DNA of 64,000 bases from contig NZ_CP034412.1 in NCBI RefSeq assembly GCF_006094275.1, positions 744,001 to 808,000 on the forward strand, in the 5' to 3' direction. This document shows positions 29,150-39,166 of this stretch, one piece after another. The DNA comes from Glutamicibacter creatinolyticus (GTDB taxonomy: Bacteria > Actinomycetota > Actinomycetes > Actinomycetales > Micrococcaceae). The position numbers and the translations under genes are program-made. Below the pieces are notes generated by a model. That model ran no database searches, was not told the origin of the DNA, and was given only the letters and a program-made list of their open reading frames with translations. The first letter of the stretch is position 1. Each line of letters opens with the position of its first letter.

Positions 29150-30652
29150 ATGACCACCGAAGAACTCGTAGACTTCGACGTCGCACTGGAAAAGTACGAC
29201 CCGGTACTGGGCTTCGAGGTGCACGTCGAACTGAACACCAAGACCAAGATGTTCTCCGACGCGCCCAACGCCTTTGGCGATGAGCCGAACACCAACGTCA
29301 CCCCCGTGGACCTGGGCCTGCCCGGCGTGCTGCCGGTCGTGAACAAGACCGCGGTGGAATACTCCATCCTCATTGGGCTGGCGCTGAACTGCCAGATCGC
29401 CGAGAAGTGCGGTTTTGCCCGGAAGAACTACTTCTACCCGGACACCCCGAAGAACTTCCAGACCTCCCAGTACGATGACCCGATCGCCCACGACGGCTGG
29501 CTGGACATCGAGCTGGAGGACGGGGAGGTCTTCCGCGTCGAGATCGAGCGCGCGCACATGGAGGAGGATGCCGGCAAGCTGACCCACATGGGCGGGGCCG
29601 CCGGGCGCATCCAGGGCGCCGACTACTCGCTGGTGGACTACAACCGCGCCGGCGTGCCGCTGGTGGAGATCGTCACCAAGCCGATCGTCGGGGCCGGTGC
29701 CCGCGCCCCGGAACTGGCCCGCGCCTACGTCGCGGCGATTCGCGAGATCGTCAAGAACCTGGGTGTCTCCGATGCCCGCATGGAGCGCGGCAACGTGCGC
29801 TGCGACGCGAACGTCTCGCTGATGCCCAAGGGGGCGGAGAAGTTCGGCACCCGCACCGAGACCAAGAATGTGAACTCGCTGCGCGCCGTGGAGCACGCGG
29901 TGCGCTTCGAGATCGAACGCCACGCCGCGGTGCTGGATTCGGGCCAGAAGATCGTGCAGGAAACCCGCCACTGGCATGAGGACACCCGCTCGACCACCTC
30001 GGGCCGCCCGAAGTCGGACGCGGATGACTACCGCTACTTCCCGGAACCGGACCTGGTCCCGATCGTAACCACCGCGGACTGGATCGAGCAGCTGCGCTCC
30101 CGCCTGCCCGAACCGCCGGCCGAGCGCCGCAAGCGGCTGAAGGCCGAATGGGGTTACGCGGACAAGGAATTCCGCGACGTGGTCAACGCCGGGGTGCTCG
30201 ATGAAATCGAGGCCACCATTGCCGCCGGGGCCACCGCCGCGGTCGCCCGCAAGTGGTGGATGGGCGAGATCGCCCGCCTGGCCAAGGCCGCGGACAAGGA
30301 AATCACCGAGGTTGGCGTCACGCCGGAAACCATCGTCGAGATCGACCAGCTGATCCAGGGCAAGAATATCAACGACAAGATTGCCCGCCAGGTGCTCGAG
30401 TACGTGCTGGCCGGGGAAGGCACCCCCAGCCAGATCGTGGAGCAGCGTTCGCTGGCGATCGTGAACGACGACGCGGCGCTGGGCAAGGCCGTGGATGACG
30501 CGATCGCCGCGATGCCCGACGTGGTCGAGAAGATCAAGGGCGGCAAGATGCAGGCCATCGGCGCCCTGATGGGCCCGGTCATGAAGGCGACCCGCGGGCA
30601 GGCCGACGCCGGCCGCGTGCGTGAACTGGTCATGGAGAAGCTGGGACTCTAG
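29150..30652 (+). CDS. gatB: Asp-tRNA(Asn)/Glu-tRNA(Gln) amidotransferase subunit B
   Basis: 500 residues, GGGGGAGAGC before the ATG. The kinase-like cradle domain starts VLGFEVHVELNTKTKMFS with GLPGVLPVVN, and carries RKNYFYPDTPKNFQTSQYDDP, the phosphorylation/transamidation site region. The C-terminal helical and tail (YqeY-like) domains, which bind the tRNA D-loop, end in GRVRELVMEKLGL. The operon ends at a strong terminator. Confidence 0.96.
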   Translation: MTTEELVDFDVALEKYDPVLGFEVHVELNTKTKMFSDAPNAFGDEPNTNVTPVDLGLPGVLPVVNKTAVEYSILIGLALNCQIAEKCGFARKNYFYPDTPKNFQTSQYDDPIAHDGWLDIELEDGEVFRVEIERAHMEEDAGKLTHMGGAAGRIQGADYSLVDYNRAGVPLVEIVTKPIVGAGARAPELARAYVAAIREIVKNLGVSDARMERGNVRCDANVSLMPKGAEKFGTRTETKNVNSLRAVEHAVRFEIERHAAVLDSGQKIVQETRHWHEDTRSTTSGRPKSDADDYRYFPEPDLVPIVTTADWIEQLRSRLPEPPAERRKRLKAEWGYADKEFRDVVNAGVLDEIEATIAAGATAAVARKWWMGEIARLAKAADKEITEVGVTPETIVEIDQLIQGKNINDKIARQVLEYVLAGEGTPSQIVEQRSLAIVNDDAALGKAVDDAIAAMPDVVEKIKGGKMQAIGALMGPVMKATRGQADAGRVRELVMEKLGL

Positions 30653-30669
30653 TCTCCAGCCACCGAGCA

Positions 30670-30717
30670 AGGCATCGCGCCTGCATCCCCGAACGCGGGG
30701 GTGCAGGCGCGATGCCT
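30670..30717. terminator. Strong hairpin terminator after gatB
   Basis: Perfect 16-bp outer stem (30670-30685 with 30702-30717) plus an inner CCCC/GGGG, followed by ATTTTG. Confidence 0.88.
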
Positions 30718-31138
30718 ATTTTGCCCGCTTCCTGGTACTCATCCGGTGCCGTGACCGGTGTGAGGCCGCTGCCGGATACCGCGCCGGGGCAGTCCGCCCG
30801 CCCCGCTCGTGGCGGCCATGTCCGGCCGCTGGGCTGTGCGCCCGGTCCACGCCTTGGGCGCTTTGCTCACGGTTCGCTGCGCACGCCAGTGGCCACCTCG
30901 TAGAGCGCAACTGCGACGGCCAGGGTTTTCACTGACCGGCCTCAGCGTGCGCCGGCCGCGGCCGTGGTGGGCGTGCGATCCTGCACGTGGATGAGGAGAC
31001 CGCGGCCCCTGGGAAAACTGATCGTGGTTGGCTGGGGACAGCACGTGAAGCGCGGCACGCTGTGGCGTCTCTTGGGCGGGGGTTGGCGGGAGCCATCGCC
31101 CCGCTCCCCGGTGGGTGGGCGCAGATGGAGGCACTACG
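30718..31138. other. 420-base gap between gatB terminator and the APH-like gene
   Basis: No gene supported; possible frames here are Arg/Pro/Gly-rich with no ribosome-binding sites. The last ~40 bases contain the ribosome-binding site of the next gene. I see no structured RNA or repeat. Confidence 0.45.
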
Positions 31139-32062
31139 ATGAAAACCATGACTGCAGGCCGTTTCACCCCGCCGAGTGCGCCCGAGGCCGAAGTGCGCAT
31201 CGACCGCTGCCTGGTGCAGGAGCTGCTCCGCGGGCAGGCGCCGCAGTGGGCCGAATTGCCTGTGGCATACTTTGCCAGCGGGTGGGACAACGAGATCTAC
31301 CGGCTGGGTCCGCGGCACCTCATCCGCCTGCCGCGCCGTGCCCAGGCCGAGCGGATCGGCACACAGGAACGCGCCTGGCTGGCCCGGCTGGCTGCCGACA
31401 CGGGCCTAACCCCGGGGCTGGCGCTGCATGTCGGGCACCCCACCGCAACCTACCCGTTCACCTTCTCCATCGTCCCCTTCGTCCCGGGGGTCAGCGCGGC
31501 GGGCCTGCCGCGCGCAGAGCGCGACGCCTACGCCCCGGCCCTGGCCGACTACCTCCGGGCATTGCACGTCCCCGCCCCCGCACAGGCGCCGACCAGCAAC
31601 TTCCGCGGTCTTGCCCTGCGGGAGCTCGATGGCGCCACCCGCGCGCTGTTGCCGCGGCTGCCGGCAGGACGACGACCGGCCGCCGCAGCGATCTGGGCGG
31701 CCGCGCTGCGGGCCGCCGATCATGCCGGCGCGCCGCGGTGGCTGCACGGGGACCCACATCCGCACAACACCATCGTGCGCCGCGCAGCCGCCGGATACCG
31801 CTTTGCGGCCCTCGTGGATTTCGGGGATCTGTGCGCCGGGGATCCGGCCTCGGACCTGGGCATGCTGTGGCTGCATTTCGGGCCCACCGCACGAACCCGC
31901 GCCCTGGAACGCTACGGGGTGAGCGACGGGGAGGACCTGTGGCACCGTGCGCGGGGCTGGGCGTTGCGTTACGGCCTGCTCCTCTGCCAGCTCGACCCGG
32001 GGGACCGCTTGGGGCGCATCGGGCGGGAAAGCCTGGACCTGCTGCTCTCCGCCGGTCGATAG
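31139..32062 (+). CDS. Aminoglycoside phosphotransferase (APH)-family kinase
   Basis: 307 residues from the ATG at 31139, preceded by GGAGG 8 bases upstream; the GTG at 31115 is less likely. Catalytic loop LHGDPHPHNTIV (Asp and Asn) and Mg-binding VDFGDLCAGDPASDLG are intact, so it should be an active small-molecule or protein kinase. Related proteins include choline/homoserine kinases and antibiotic-resistance enzymes; nothing in the neighbourhood identifies the substrate. Confidence 0.85.
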   Translation: MKTMTAGRFTPPSAPEAEVRIDRCLVQELLRGQAPQWAELPVAYFASGWDNEIYRLGPRHLIRLPRRAQAERIGTQERAWLARLAADTGLTPGLALHVGHPTATYPFTFSIVPFVPGVSAAGLPRAERDAYAPALADYLRALHVPAPAQAPTSNFRGLALRELDGATRALLPRLPAGRRPAAAAIWAAALRAADHAGAPRWLHGDPHPHNTIVRRAAAGYRFAALVDFGDLCAGDPASDLGMLWLHFGPTARTRALERYGVSDGEDLWHRARGWALRYGLLLCQLDPGDRLGRIGRESLDLLLSAGR

Positions 32063-32189
32063 CTGGATTCGCCGCTTGCGGCAGCCGAGAAACCCGAACG
32101 TGACTTGTAATGATCTGCCCGGGCACCGCGGGGTACCGGTTCAGCGGTTCCGCGGCGGGCCGGTGGTCAATTGTTACCGGCGGCAAAGT

Positions 32190-32260
32190 GGGGAGCGCAA
32201 ATGGTGGCACAATGATGAAAGTTCGCTTTCACATCGCGTGTAGAAAAACACGTTCCCTCG
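32190..32260 (+). promoter_or_regulatory. Promoter region of the ROK regulator with inverted repeats
   Basis: Two small palindromes precede the regulator: TGAAAG-TTCG-CTTTCA at 32216-32231 and CGTGT-AGAAAA-ACACG at 32237-32252. They may mark autoregulation; unlike the site before the binding-protein gene, they are not AT-rich. Confidence 0.4.
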
Positions 32261-32275
32261 AAAGGCCCCGGTGAC

Positions 32276-33472
32276 ATGAGTCGAAAAACGGATCCGGTGC
32301 GCGCGCAGAATTTTTCCGCAGTCCTGCAGCAGGTTTTCGCCGCGCCCGGCAGCTCCCGCAAGGAGGTCGCCGACGCCATTGGGGTCAGCGCCGCCTCGGT
32401 CACGAGTATTGCCGCCCGGCTGATCGATGCCGGGCTGATTTTTGAGGGGGAGCCGGTGGCCCGCGGCCAGGGCCGCCCGCGGGTCCCGCTGCATGTCGAT
32501 ACGCGCTCCCACCTTGTCATGGGCATCCACCTGGGTCCACGGGTGACCGGTGTGGTGCTCACCGGGCTGGACGGGGTCAGCCAGGCCTCGGTGCTGATCC
32601 CGCACTCCGGCATGGACGTGGATCAGGCCTTCGAGGTGATTGTCGCCGGTGCACGGGATCTGATGCAGCAGCACGCCGGGGGACGACGGGTGCTGGGCAC
32701 CGGGGTCGCCACCGGCGGCATCGTCGATCGCCAGCAGGGGAGGATCGTGGACAACCCCGGTGCTGCGTGGGTCGATGTGCCGGCGGTGCAGCTGCTGGCC
32801 GAGCAGCTTCCGCTCCCGGTCATCCTGGATCACAACGCCAGGGCGGCAGCGCAGTCCGAACTGCTCTACGGGCACGGCCGGGAGGAATCGGACTTCGTCA
32901 TGCTGGTGAACACCTCGGACCTCGGCGCGGTGCTGGTCAGCGACGGCAGGATCCGCGCCGGGCGGACCCAGCACGCCGGGAACATCGCCCACCTTTCGGT
33001 CTCCGACGGGCGGCACCCCTGCCCCTGCGGACGGAACGGCTGCCTGCAGGTGATGGCAACGGACGAGGCCACCGTGCGGCTGGCCCACGAGGCGGGCCGG
33101 GACGACGTGGTGCACTATGGCGACATCGACCGGCTGTACGACGCGGGGGATGAGCAGATCCGGGCGCTGGTGGCCGACCGGGACCGCTATGTCGCCCGTG
33201 CCGCTGCCACCCTGGTTGATTTGCTGGACCCGGGCCTGCTGGTGATCGCCGGCACTCCGGCCGAACGCCCCGAGACCCTGGCCCAGGTCAAGCGGGATGT
33301 GGCACGCTTTTCGCTGCGGGGCGCCGAGGCGGCGCACAGGGTGGTTTATTCCACTGACCACGCGCTTTCGCTCACGCTCTTCGCCGCGAGCATTACGGTC
33401 AACGAGGTTTTGGCCCACCCGCTGCGCTTCATTGAAGCCATGGATCTGAGGACTTTCGCGGCCCTCGGCTAG
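32276..33472 (+). CDS. ROK-family transcriptional repressor
   Basis: 398 residues. The N-terminal winged helix (SSRKEVADAIGVSAASVTSIAARLIDAGL, ~28-58) is followed by a ROK sugar-kinase-fold domain with the Zn motif CPCGRNGC and an altered phosphotransfer site (DHNARAAAQSELL), as in NagC/Mlc/XylR-type repressors that sense a sugar or sugar phosphate. It lies just upstream of the peptide-type ABC importer on the same strand, separated by an AT-rich operator, so it very likely controls those genes. The ligand is unknown. Confidence 0.9.
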   Translation: MSRKTDPVRAQNFSAVLQQVFAAPGSSRKEVADAIGVSAASVTSIAARLIDAGLIFEGEPVARGQGRPRVPLHVDTRSHLVMGIHLGPRVTGVVLTGLDGVSQASVLIPHSGMDVDQAFEVIVAGARDLMQQHAGGRRVLGTGVATGGIVDRQQGRIVDNPGAAWVDVPAVQLLAEQLPLPVILDHNARAAAQSELLYGHGREESDFVMLVNTSDLGAVLVSDGRIRAGRTQHAGNIAHLSVSDGRHPCPCGRNGCLQVMATDEATVRLAHEAGRDDVVHYGDIDRLYDAGDEQIRALVADRDRYVARAAATLVDLLDPGLLVIAGTPAERPETLAQVKRDVARFSLRGAEAAHRVVYSTDHALSLTLFAASITVNEVLAHPLRFIEAMDLRTFAALG

Positions 33473-33480
33473 TCATCTTG

Positions 33481-33527
33481 TTGACAACGTCACACTCCTA
33501 TGTTTACTTTATTTCATAAAATAAAGT
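33481..33527 (+). promoter_or_regulatory. Promoter and ROK-type operator of the peptide-type ABC operon
   Basis: TTGACA (33481-33486), 18-base spacer and TACTTT (33505-33510). A perfect 9-bp-arm palindrome with arms ACTTTATTT (33506-33514) and AAATAAAGT (33519-33527) overlaps the -10. The AT-rich palindrome resembles known ROK repressor sites in GC-rich actinobacteria; binding would block RNA polymerase. Confidence 0.7.
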
Positions 33528-33590
33528 ATGTGATGGCAGGCACAGGCCGCATTGAGACGGCTCACGTGTCACTCGCACCAAGGAGAGACC

Positions 33591-35189
33591 ATGAGGAAAC
33601 ATTCCAAGGCATTGGCGGCCGCCGCAGGCGCAGTCACGCTGATGATGGCGGCCACGGCCTGCTCATCCAACGGCCAGCCCAGCGCCGGACAGGACGGCGG
33701 GGAGCGCGTGCTCTCGTTCATGTCCACCGAGCCCAAGAGCATCGTCCCGCAGAAGGAGCCGGGCAGTCAGCTGGGGATGGCGCTGTGCGCCAACCTGATG
33801 GAAATCAACCTGGATACCCAGGAGTTCGAGCCGCTGGCCGCCAAGTCCGTCACCAGCGATGACGCCAAGGTTTGGGACATCGAGCTGCAGGAGGGCTGGA
33901 CCTTCCACGACGGCACCGCGGTGACCGCCCAGTCGTTCGCCGATGCCTGGAACGCCACCGCCACCGGCTCCAACGCCTGGCAGGGCAACGGCACCTTCGT
34001 CAGTTTCGAAGGCTACAAGGACCTGAACCCGGAGGACGGATCCAAGCCGAGCACCAAGACGATGTCCGGGGTCAAGGTCATCGACGACACCCACATGCAG
34101 GTCACGCTGACCGCCCCGAACCGCGACTTCCCCAAGATCCTGAGCACCAACCCCACCTGCCCCATGCCGGAGTCGGCCTTTGACGACCTGGACGCCTACG
34201 AGCAGAACCCCGTCTCCAACGGCCCCTACAAGTTCGTCTCCTGGGACCACAACCAGCAGGTTGTGCTGGAAAAGTGGGACGACTTCCAGGGCGCCCAGGG
34301 CTTCAGCGGTGGCGCCGATCAGCTGGTCGCCAAGATCTACACCGCCGTGGATCCGGCCTACACCGACATGACCGCCGGGAACCTGGACATGATCCGCAAT
34401 GTGCCGGCGACCATGGTCGACAAGGCCAAGAACCAGCTCGGCGAGCAGGCCCTCTACGAGGTCAAGACCAGCTCCAAGCAGCAGACCCTGCAGATCCCGG
34501 AGTACGTGGACACCCTGAAGTCCCCGGCGCTGCGCAAGGCGATCTCCATGTCCATCGACCGTGAGGCGATCGCCCAGTCGCTGCTCAAGGGCCACTCCGA
34601 GCCCTCCGACTCGCTGGTCCCGCCGTCCCTGGACTCCTACGTTGAGGGATCCTGCGAGGCCTGCGAATTCAACCCCGAGGAAGCCAAGAAGATCCTGGCC
34701 GATGACGGCGGCTTCGACGGCACGCTGATCATCGAAAGCGATTCGGCCTCCGACCAGCAGCTGGTGCAGGCCATCGCCAAGCAGATCCAGGACAACCTGG
34801 GCATCAAGGTGCAGATGAAGCCGATGCTGGGAACCGAACTGTCCGAGCGGCGCAACTCCCAGAAGCTGGAAGGGTCGGCCTTTGGGCTGTGGGGCTGGTC
34901 CTACAAGTCCCCGGACCAGTACCTGAGCCAGTATGAAACCGGCGGCGACGGCAACTCGGCCACCGCCTACTCCAACCCGGAGGTCGACAAGCTGGTCAAG
35001 GCCGCCCGCGCCGAAATGGACGACGCCAAGTCGACCGAGCTGTTCAAGCAGGCCGAGGCCCTGATCATCAAGGACATGCCGGCCATCCCGCTGTTCATCC
35101 CCACCGACTACGGTCTGCAGTCCGGCTGCGCCGAACTGAATGACGTGCAGGGCGACCTGCAGTACTACCGCGCGGGCTACACCTGCTAA
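33591..35189 (+). CDS. ABC transporter substrate-binding lipoprotein (family 5, peptide/oligosaccharide type)
   Basis: 532 residues from the ATG at 33591 with AAGGAGAGACC upstream. Lipoprotein signal peptide with a lipobox ending at Cys24 (MAATAC). The mature part is a DppA/OppA-type solute-binding protein (DGTAVTAQSFADAWNA, FVSWDHNQQVVLEKWDDF, SADYGL-like C-terminus). It captures the ligand outside the cell for the two permeases and two ATPases encoded downstream. Family members bind peptides, nickel, but also chito- and cello-oligosaccharides; the ROK regulator and the following Gfo/Idh dehydrogenase favour a sugar ligand. Confidence 0.93.
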   Translation: MRKHSKALAAAAGAVTLMMAATACSSNGQPSAGQDGGERVLSFMSTEPKSIVPQKEPGSQLGMALCANLMEINLDTQEFEPLAAKSVTSDDAKVWDIELQEGWTFHDGTAVTAQSFADAWNATATGSNAWQGNGTFVSFEGYKDLNPEDGSKPSTKTMSGVKVIDDTHMQVTLTAPNRDFPKILSTNPTCPMPESAFDDLDAYEQNPVSNGPYKFVSWDHNQQVVLEKWDDFQGAQGFSGGADQLVAKIYTAVDPAYTDMTAGNLDMIRNVPATMVDKAKNQLGEQALYEVKTSSKQQTLQIPEYVDTLKSPALRKAISMSIDREAIAQSLLKGHSEPSDSLVPPSLDSYVEGSCEACEFNPEEAKKILADDGGFDGTLIIESDSASDQQLVQAIAKQIQDNLGIKVQMKPMLGTELSERRNSQKLEGSAFGLWGWSYKSPDQYLSQYETGGDGNSATAYSNPEVDKLVKAARAEMDDAKSTELFKQAEALIIKDMPAIPLFIPTDYGLQSGCAELNDVQGDLQYYRAGYTC

Positions 35190-35203
35190 CCAGATCGAAC
35201 ATG

Positions 35204-35235
35204 GACTTGGACCCGTGGTCCCACGGGTCCAAGTC
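35204..35235 (+). terminator. Attenuator hairpin after the binding-protein gene
   Basis: Perfect 14-bp stem (35204-35217 with 35222-35235) with a 4-base loop, then TCTTTATC. Being inside the operon, it probably lowers expression of the membrane and ATPase genes relative to the binding protein. Confidence 0.75.
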
Positions 35236-35261
35236 TCTTTATCGAACAAAGAGGTAAGCAA

Positions 35262-36185
35262 ATGCTGGGTTACACCCTACGGCGTGTGGCACAAATGATC
35301 CCGGTGCTGCTGGGAGCAACATTCATCATCTACGCCCTGACCTTCCTGATGCCGGGCGACCCGATTTCCGCCCTGACCGGTGAGCGGCCCCTGCCGGAGG
35401 CCACCGTGGCGCAGATCCGCCAGGCCTACCACCTGGATGATCCGTTCCTGGTGCAGTACGGCAACTACATGCTCGGCGTTTTCCAGGGCAACTTCGGCAT
35501 CGACTTCTTCGGTCGGCCGGTCCTGGACCTGATCCTCGAACGCCTGCCGGTCACCTTCACCCTGGCCCTGACCGCCTGGGTGCTCAAGCTGATCATCGGC
35601 CTGGTCATTGGCGTGTACGGCGGGCTGCGCAACGGGCGGGCCGGAGACCACTTCGCGCTGGTGTTCACCGTCATCTTCATGGGTGTGCCCGGTTTCGTGA
35701 TTGCCCTGGGTGCCCAGACCTACTTTGGTGTGCACCTGGGTTGGGTGGAGCCGGCCGGCATCCGGGCGGGTTGGCCCATGGCGTTCATCCTGCCGGCCTT
35801 GGTCATGGCGTTTGAAGCCGCCGCCGGCCTGGCCCGGCTGACCCGCACCTCACTGGTGGACGTGCTGCGTGCCGAGTACCTGCGCACCGCCAAGGCCAAG
35901 GGGCTTTCCCCGCGCCGCATCATTTGGGGACACGCGCTGCGCAACTCGATGATCCCGGTGGTGACCTACCTGGGCCTGAGCCTGGCCGGCATGCTGGGCG
36001 GCGCGGTGATCATCGAGGCCATCTTCAACATCCCCGGCATCGGGGGACTGATGGTCAGCTCCATCAACAACAAGGAAGGCACCGTGGTCGTGGGCATCGC
36101 CACCCTGCTGGTGCTGGTTTACCTGGTCTTCAACCTGCTTGTTGACCTGACCTACGGCCTGATCGATCCACGGGTGAGAATATGA
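35262..36185 (+). CDS. ABC transporter permease (DppB type)
   Basis: 307 residues with AAAGAGGTAAGCA before the ATG. An N-terminal helix followed by the characteristic FLMPGDPISALTG loop, five further helices and the EAA-type motif around RAEYLRTAKAKGLSPRRIIWGHALRNSMIPV. It forms the inner-membrane channel together with the next gene's product, whose start overlaps its stop (ATGA). Confidence 0.93.
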   Translation: MLGYTLRRVAQMIPVLLGATFIIYALTFLMPGDPISALTGERPLPEATVAQIRQAYHLDDPFLVQYGNYMLGVFQGNFGIDFFGRPVLDLILERLPVTFTLALTAWVLKLIIGLVIGVYGGLRNGRAGDHFALVFTVIFMGVPGFVIALGAQTYFGVHLGWVEPAGIRAGWPMAFILPALVMAFEAAAGLARLTRTSLVDVLRAEYLRTAKAKGLSPRRIIWGHALRNSMIPVVTYLGLSLAGMLGGAVIIEAIFNIPGIGGLMVSSINNKEGTVVVGIATLLVLVYLVFNLLVDLTYGLIDPRVRI

Positions 36186-37090
36186 GTAACGTTACCGCGA
36201 CCGTCGCCTCCGGGGACGGGGCAGAAGCCGTCGAGCGCGAACCGGACCAGCCCAAGGGCACGCACCGCCGCTGGTGGCTGCGTCCGCGCTTCGCGATCTC
36301 CGGGGCCATCGTTCTGCTGATGGTGCTGATGGCGGCCTTCCCGCAGCTGTTCACCGGCTTCGGACCCGGGCCGACCGAGAACTGCGACATCCTCAAGTCA
36401 AACCTGCCGCCCAGTGCCGAGCACATCTTCGGCATCGACATCCAGGGCTGCGACTACTACACGAACGTGATCTACGGGGCCCGGGCCTCGATCCTGGTCG
36501 GCGTGCTCGTCTCGGCCATCGCCTTTGCGATCGCGGCCATCGTCGGGGCCATTGCCGGGTATTTCGGCGGTTGGGTCGACGCGGTCATCTCCCGCATCTG
36601 CGACATGGCCTTCGGGCTGCCGTTCATCCTGGCGGCCATCGTGGTGCTGCAGCTCTTCGGGGAGCGCAACGTGTGGACCGTGATCTTTGCCCTGGCCCTG
36701 TTCAGCTGGCCAGGTGGCGTCCGCTTCATGCGCTCCTCCGTCATGGAGGTGCGCCACCGCGAATACGTTCAGGCAGCCAAGCTGCTGGGCGCCGGCAACG
36801 GGCGGATCATCCGCAAGCACATCATGCCCAACGCGATCACCCCGCTGCTGGTGCTGCAGACCCTGGGCGTGGGCGGGATGATCTCCGCCGAGGCCGGGCT
36901 GACGTTCATCGGCATCGGCCTGACGCCCCCGGCCGTCTCCTGGGGGCTGCAGTTGGCCGCCGCGCGCGACTACATCGATGCGGCACCGCACCTGCTGATC
37001 TTCCCGGCAGTCTTCCTGACGATCACGGTGCTGGGCTTCGTGCTGTTCGGTGAAGCCATCCGCGACGAATTCGACCCGAAGGGCAAATGA
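36182..37090 (+). CDS. ABC transporter permease (DppC type)
   Basis: 302 residues; one N-terminal helix, then a soluble segment with two Cys (NCDILK, GCDYYT), four to five helices and the coupling motif RHREYVQAAKLLGAGNGRIIRKHIMPN. Pairs with the DppB-type permease. Starts and ends with 4-base overlaps with its neighbours. Confidence 0.93.
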   Translation: MSNVTATVASGDGAEAVEREPDQPKGTHRRWWLRPRFAISGAIVLLMVLMAAFPQLFTGFGPGPTENCDILKSNLPPSAEHIFGIDIQGCDYYTNVIYGARASILVGVLVSAIAFAIAAIVGAIAGYFGGWVDAVISRICDMAFGLPFILAAIVVLQLFGERNVWTVIFALALFSWPGGVRFMRSSVMEVRHREYVQAAKLLGAGNGRIIRKHIMPNAITPLLVLQTLGVGGMISAEAGLTFIGIGLTPPAVSWGLQLAAARDYIDAAPHLLIFPAVFLTITVLGFVLFGEAIRDEFDPKGK

Positions 37091-38109
37091 TGATTCCCAC
37101 AAGCCAGCCCCAGAATCACAAGCTGCTCTCGGTGAGCAACCTGCGCGTTGAGTTCGCCACCGCGCAGGGGGTGGCGACCGCCATCAATGGTGTCAACCTG
37201 TCGGTCCAGGCCGGGCAGTCCCTGGGGATCCTGGGCGAGTCCGGCTCCGGCAAATCCGTCACCGCCCGCACCATCATGGGGTTGCTGGATACCCCTCCGG
37301 CCCGGGTGGTCGACGGTGAAATCCTGCTGGATGGGGAGGACCTGCTCTCCATCAGCGCCAAACGGCGCCGCCAGCTGACCGGTCCGAAGGTTTCCATGGT
37401 GTTCCAGGATGCGCTTAGCGCCCTGAATCCGGTTCATCCGGTGGGGCGGCAGATTGGTGAACTGTACCGGGTGCACCGCGGGATGAGCCGAACCGCCGCG
37501 AAGAAGGCCGCCATCGAAATGATGGACCGGGTCAAGATCCCCGCCGCGGCCAGCCGCGTGAACGACTACCCGCACCAGTTCTCCGGCGGGATGCGCCAGC
37601 GCATCGTCATCGCCATGGCACTGGCGCTGGGCCCGGAACTGCTGATCGCCGATGAGCCGACCACGGCGCTGGATGTCACGGTGCAGGCCCAGATCCTGCA
37701 GCTGCTCAAGGAACAGCAGGCCGAGAACAACATGGGCCTGATCCTGATCACCCACGACATCTCGGTGGTGCGTGAGGTGACCGACCAGGTGGCGGTGATG
37801 TACGCCGGGCGGATCATCGAGAACGGCCCGACCGCCCAGGTGCTGGATGAGCCGGCCCACCCCTACACCAAGGGGCTGGCCGAATCCATCGCCAGCGAGG
37901 AGCTCAAGGGCCAGCTGCTGCCGGCGATCCCCGGCAGCCCGCCGGACCTGCTGGCCCTGCCGGCAGGGTGCTCCTTCGCCGACCGCTGCCGGTACGTCAC
38001 CGAGCACTGCACCACCGCGGTGCCGCCACTGGAACAGATTGACCCACAGCGCCACACCGCCTGCTTCAACTACCGGGAGGTCGAAAGCCTTGTCACTCAC
38101 CGAAACTGA
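37087..38109 (+). CDS. ABC transporter ATPase (DppD type)
   Basis: 340 residues. Walker A GESGSGKS, signature [12 protein letters not shown], Walker [13 protein letters not shown], then the oligopeptide-transporter C-terminal region with three Cys ([15 protein letters not shown]). This C-terminal Cys-rich extension is typical of Dpp/Opp ATPases. Overlaps the permease gene upstream and the second ATPase downstream. Confidence 0.95.
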   Translation: MMIPTSQPQNHKLLSVSNLRVEFATAQGVATAINGVNLSVQAGQSLGILGESGSGKSVTARTIMGLLDTPPARVVDGEILLDGEDLLSISAKRRRQLTGPKVSMVFQDALSALNPVHPVGRQIGELYRVHRGMSRTAAKKAAIEMMDRVKIPAAASRVNDYPHQFSGGMRQRIVIAMALALGPELLIADEPTTALDVTVQAQILQLLKEQQAENNMGLILITHDISVVREVTDQVAVMYAGRIIENGPTAQVLDEPAHPYTKGLAESIASEELKGQLLPAIPGSPPDLLALPAGCSFADRCRYVTEHCTTAVPPLEQIDPQRHTACFNYREVESLVTHRN

Positions 38110-39127
38110 ACTCGGCTTCACCGCCCAGAGCCATGAATCGATCATGGAGCTGCGCGGGGTCAAACAGCACTATCCGGTCGCCCGCCCGCTGCCCTTTGGG
38201 CCGCGCAAGGTCGTCAAGGCCCTGGACGGGGTGGATCTGCAGGTCGCCGGCGGCCGAACCCTGGGCGTGATCGGTGAAAGCGGGTGCGGCAAGTCCACCC
38301 TGGCCCGGATCATGAGCGGTCTGGAAAAGCCGACCGAGGGGCAGGTGCTGTTCCAGGGGGTCGACATCAACTCCCTGCACGGCGCCGAACGCGCCGAGAT
38401 GCGGCGCAACATCCAGCTGATCTTCCAGGACCCCTATGCGTCGCTGAACCCGCGCATGACCATCGAGCAAATCCTGCTCGAGCCCTTCGAAATCCACCCG
38501 GAGCTGGTGCGGCCCTCCGCCCGCCGGGCCAAGGTGCGCGAGCTGATGGAGCTTGTCGGACTGAACCCGGACCATCTGGAGCGCTACCCGCACAACTTTT
38601 CCGGCGGCCAGCAGCAGCGGATCGGGATCGCCCGGGGCATTGCGCTGAACCCCAAGGTGCTGATCTGCGACGAGGCGGTCTCCGCCCTGGACGTCTCGGT
38701 GCGCGCCCAGGTGGTGAACCTGCTGATGCAGCTGCAGCGCGAGCTGGGGCTCAGCTACGTGTTCATCGCCCACGACCTGCAGATCGTGCGCCACATTTCC
38801 GACAGCGTCGCCACCATGTACCTGGGGCGCGTGGTGGAAACCGGCACCTACGACCAGGTGTACGACGACAGCGCCCACCCCTACACCCAGGCGCTGCTCT
38901 CGGCCGCGCCGGAGCTGCGTCGTGGCGATGGCACCGACCGGAAGCTGATCATGCTCCAGGGCGACCCGCCCTCGCCCATCGATCCACCCACCGGCTGCCG
39001 CTTCCACACCCGTTGCCCGATCGCGCAGCCCAGTTGCGCGCTGGGTGAACCGGCACTGGAGCCCTGGCGCGATGACCACCAGGTGCGGTGCTATTTCCCC
39101 GGCCCAATTTCTGTCAAAGCAGACTAG
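38090..39127 (+). CDS. ABC transporter ATPase (DppF type)
   Basis: 345 residues from a TTG start at 38090, chosen because GGGAGG lies 9 bases upstream; longer in-frame extensions run through the previous gene. Walker A GESGCGKS, signature FSGGQQQRIGIA, Walker B LICDEAVSALD and the C-terminal CRFHTRCPIAQPSC. It overlaps the DppD gene by 20 bases. With it the importer is complete: two permeases, two ATPases, one binding protein. Confidence 0.93.
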   Translation: MSLTETELGFTAQSHESIMELRGVKQHYPVARPLPFGPRKVVKALDGVDLQVAGGRTLGVIGESGCGKSTLARIMSGLEKPTEGQVLFQGVDINSLHGAERAEMRRNIQLIFQDPYASLNPRMTIEQILLEPFEIHPELVRPSARRAKVRELMELVGLNPDHLERYPHNFSGGQQQRIGIARGIALNPKVLICDEAVSALDVSVRAQVVNLLMQLQRELGLSYVFIAHDLQIVRHISDSVATMYLGRVVETGTYDQVYDDSAHPYTQALLSAAPELRRGDGTDRKLIMLQGDPPSPIDPPTGCRFHTRCPIAQPSCALGEPALEPWRDDHQVRCYFPGPISVKAD

Positions 39128-39166
39128 ATGCTCCGTGCCCCGCACGGAATCAAAGGAGAAGAATTA

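Noticed and set aside
27566-30670. 1034-codon open frame on the minus strand opposite gatA-gatB
   Set aside because: Typical GC-rich shadow frame: His/Gly/Arg/Asp-rich, no domains, and fully covered by the well-supported gatA and gatB.
30739-31290. 183-codon minus-strand frame before the APH-like gene
   Set aside because: Rich in Arg/Pro/His/Ser, no ribosome-binding site, runs into the certain plus-strand gene.
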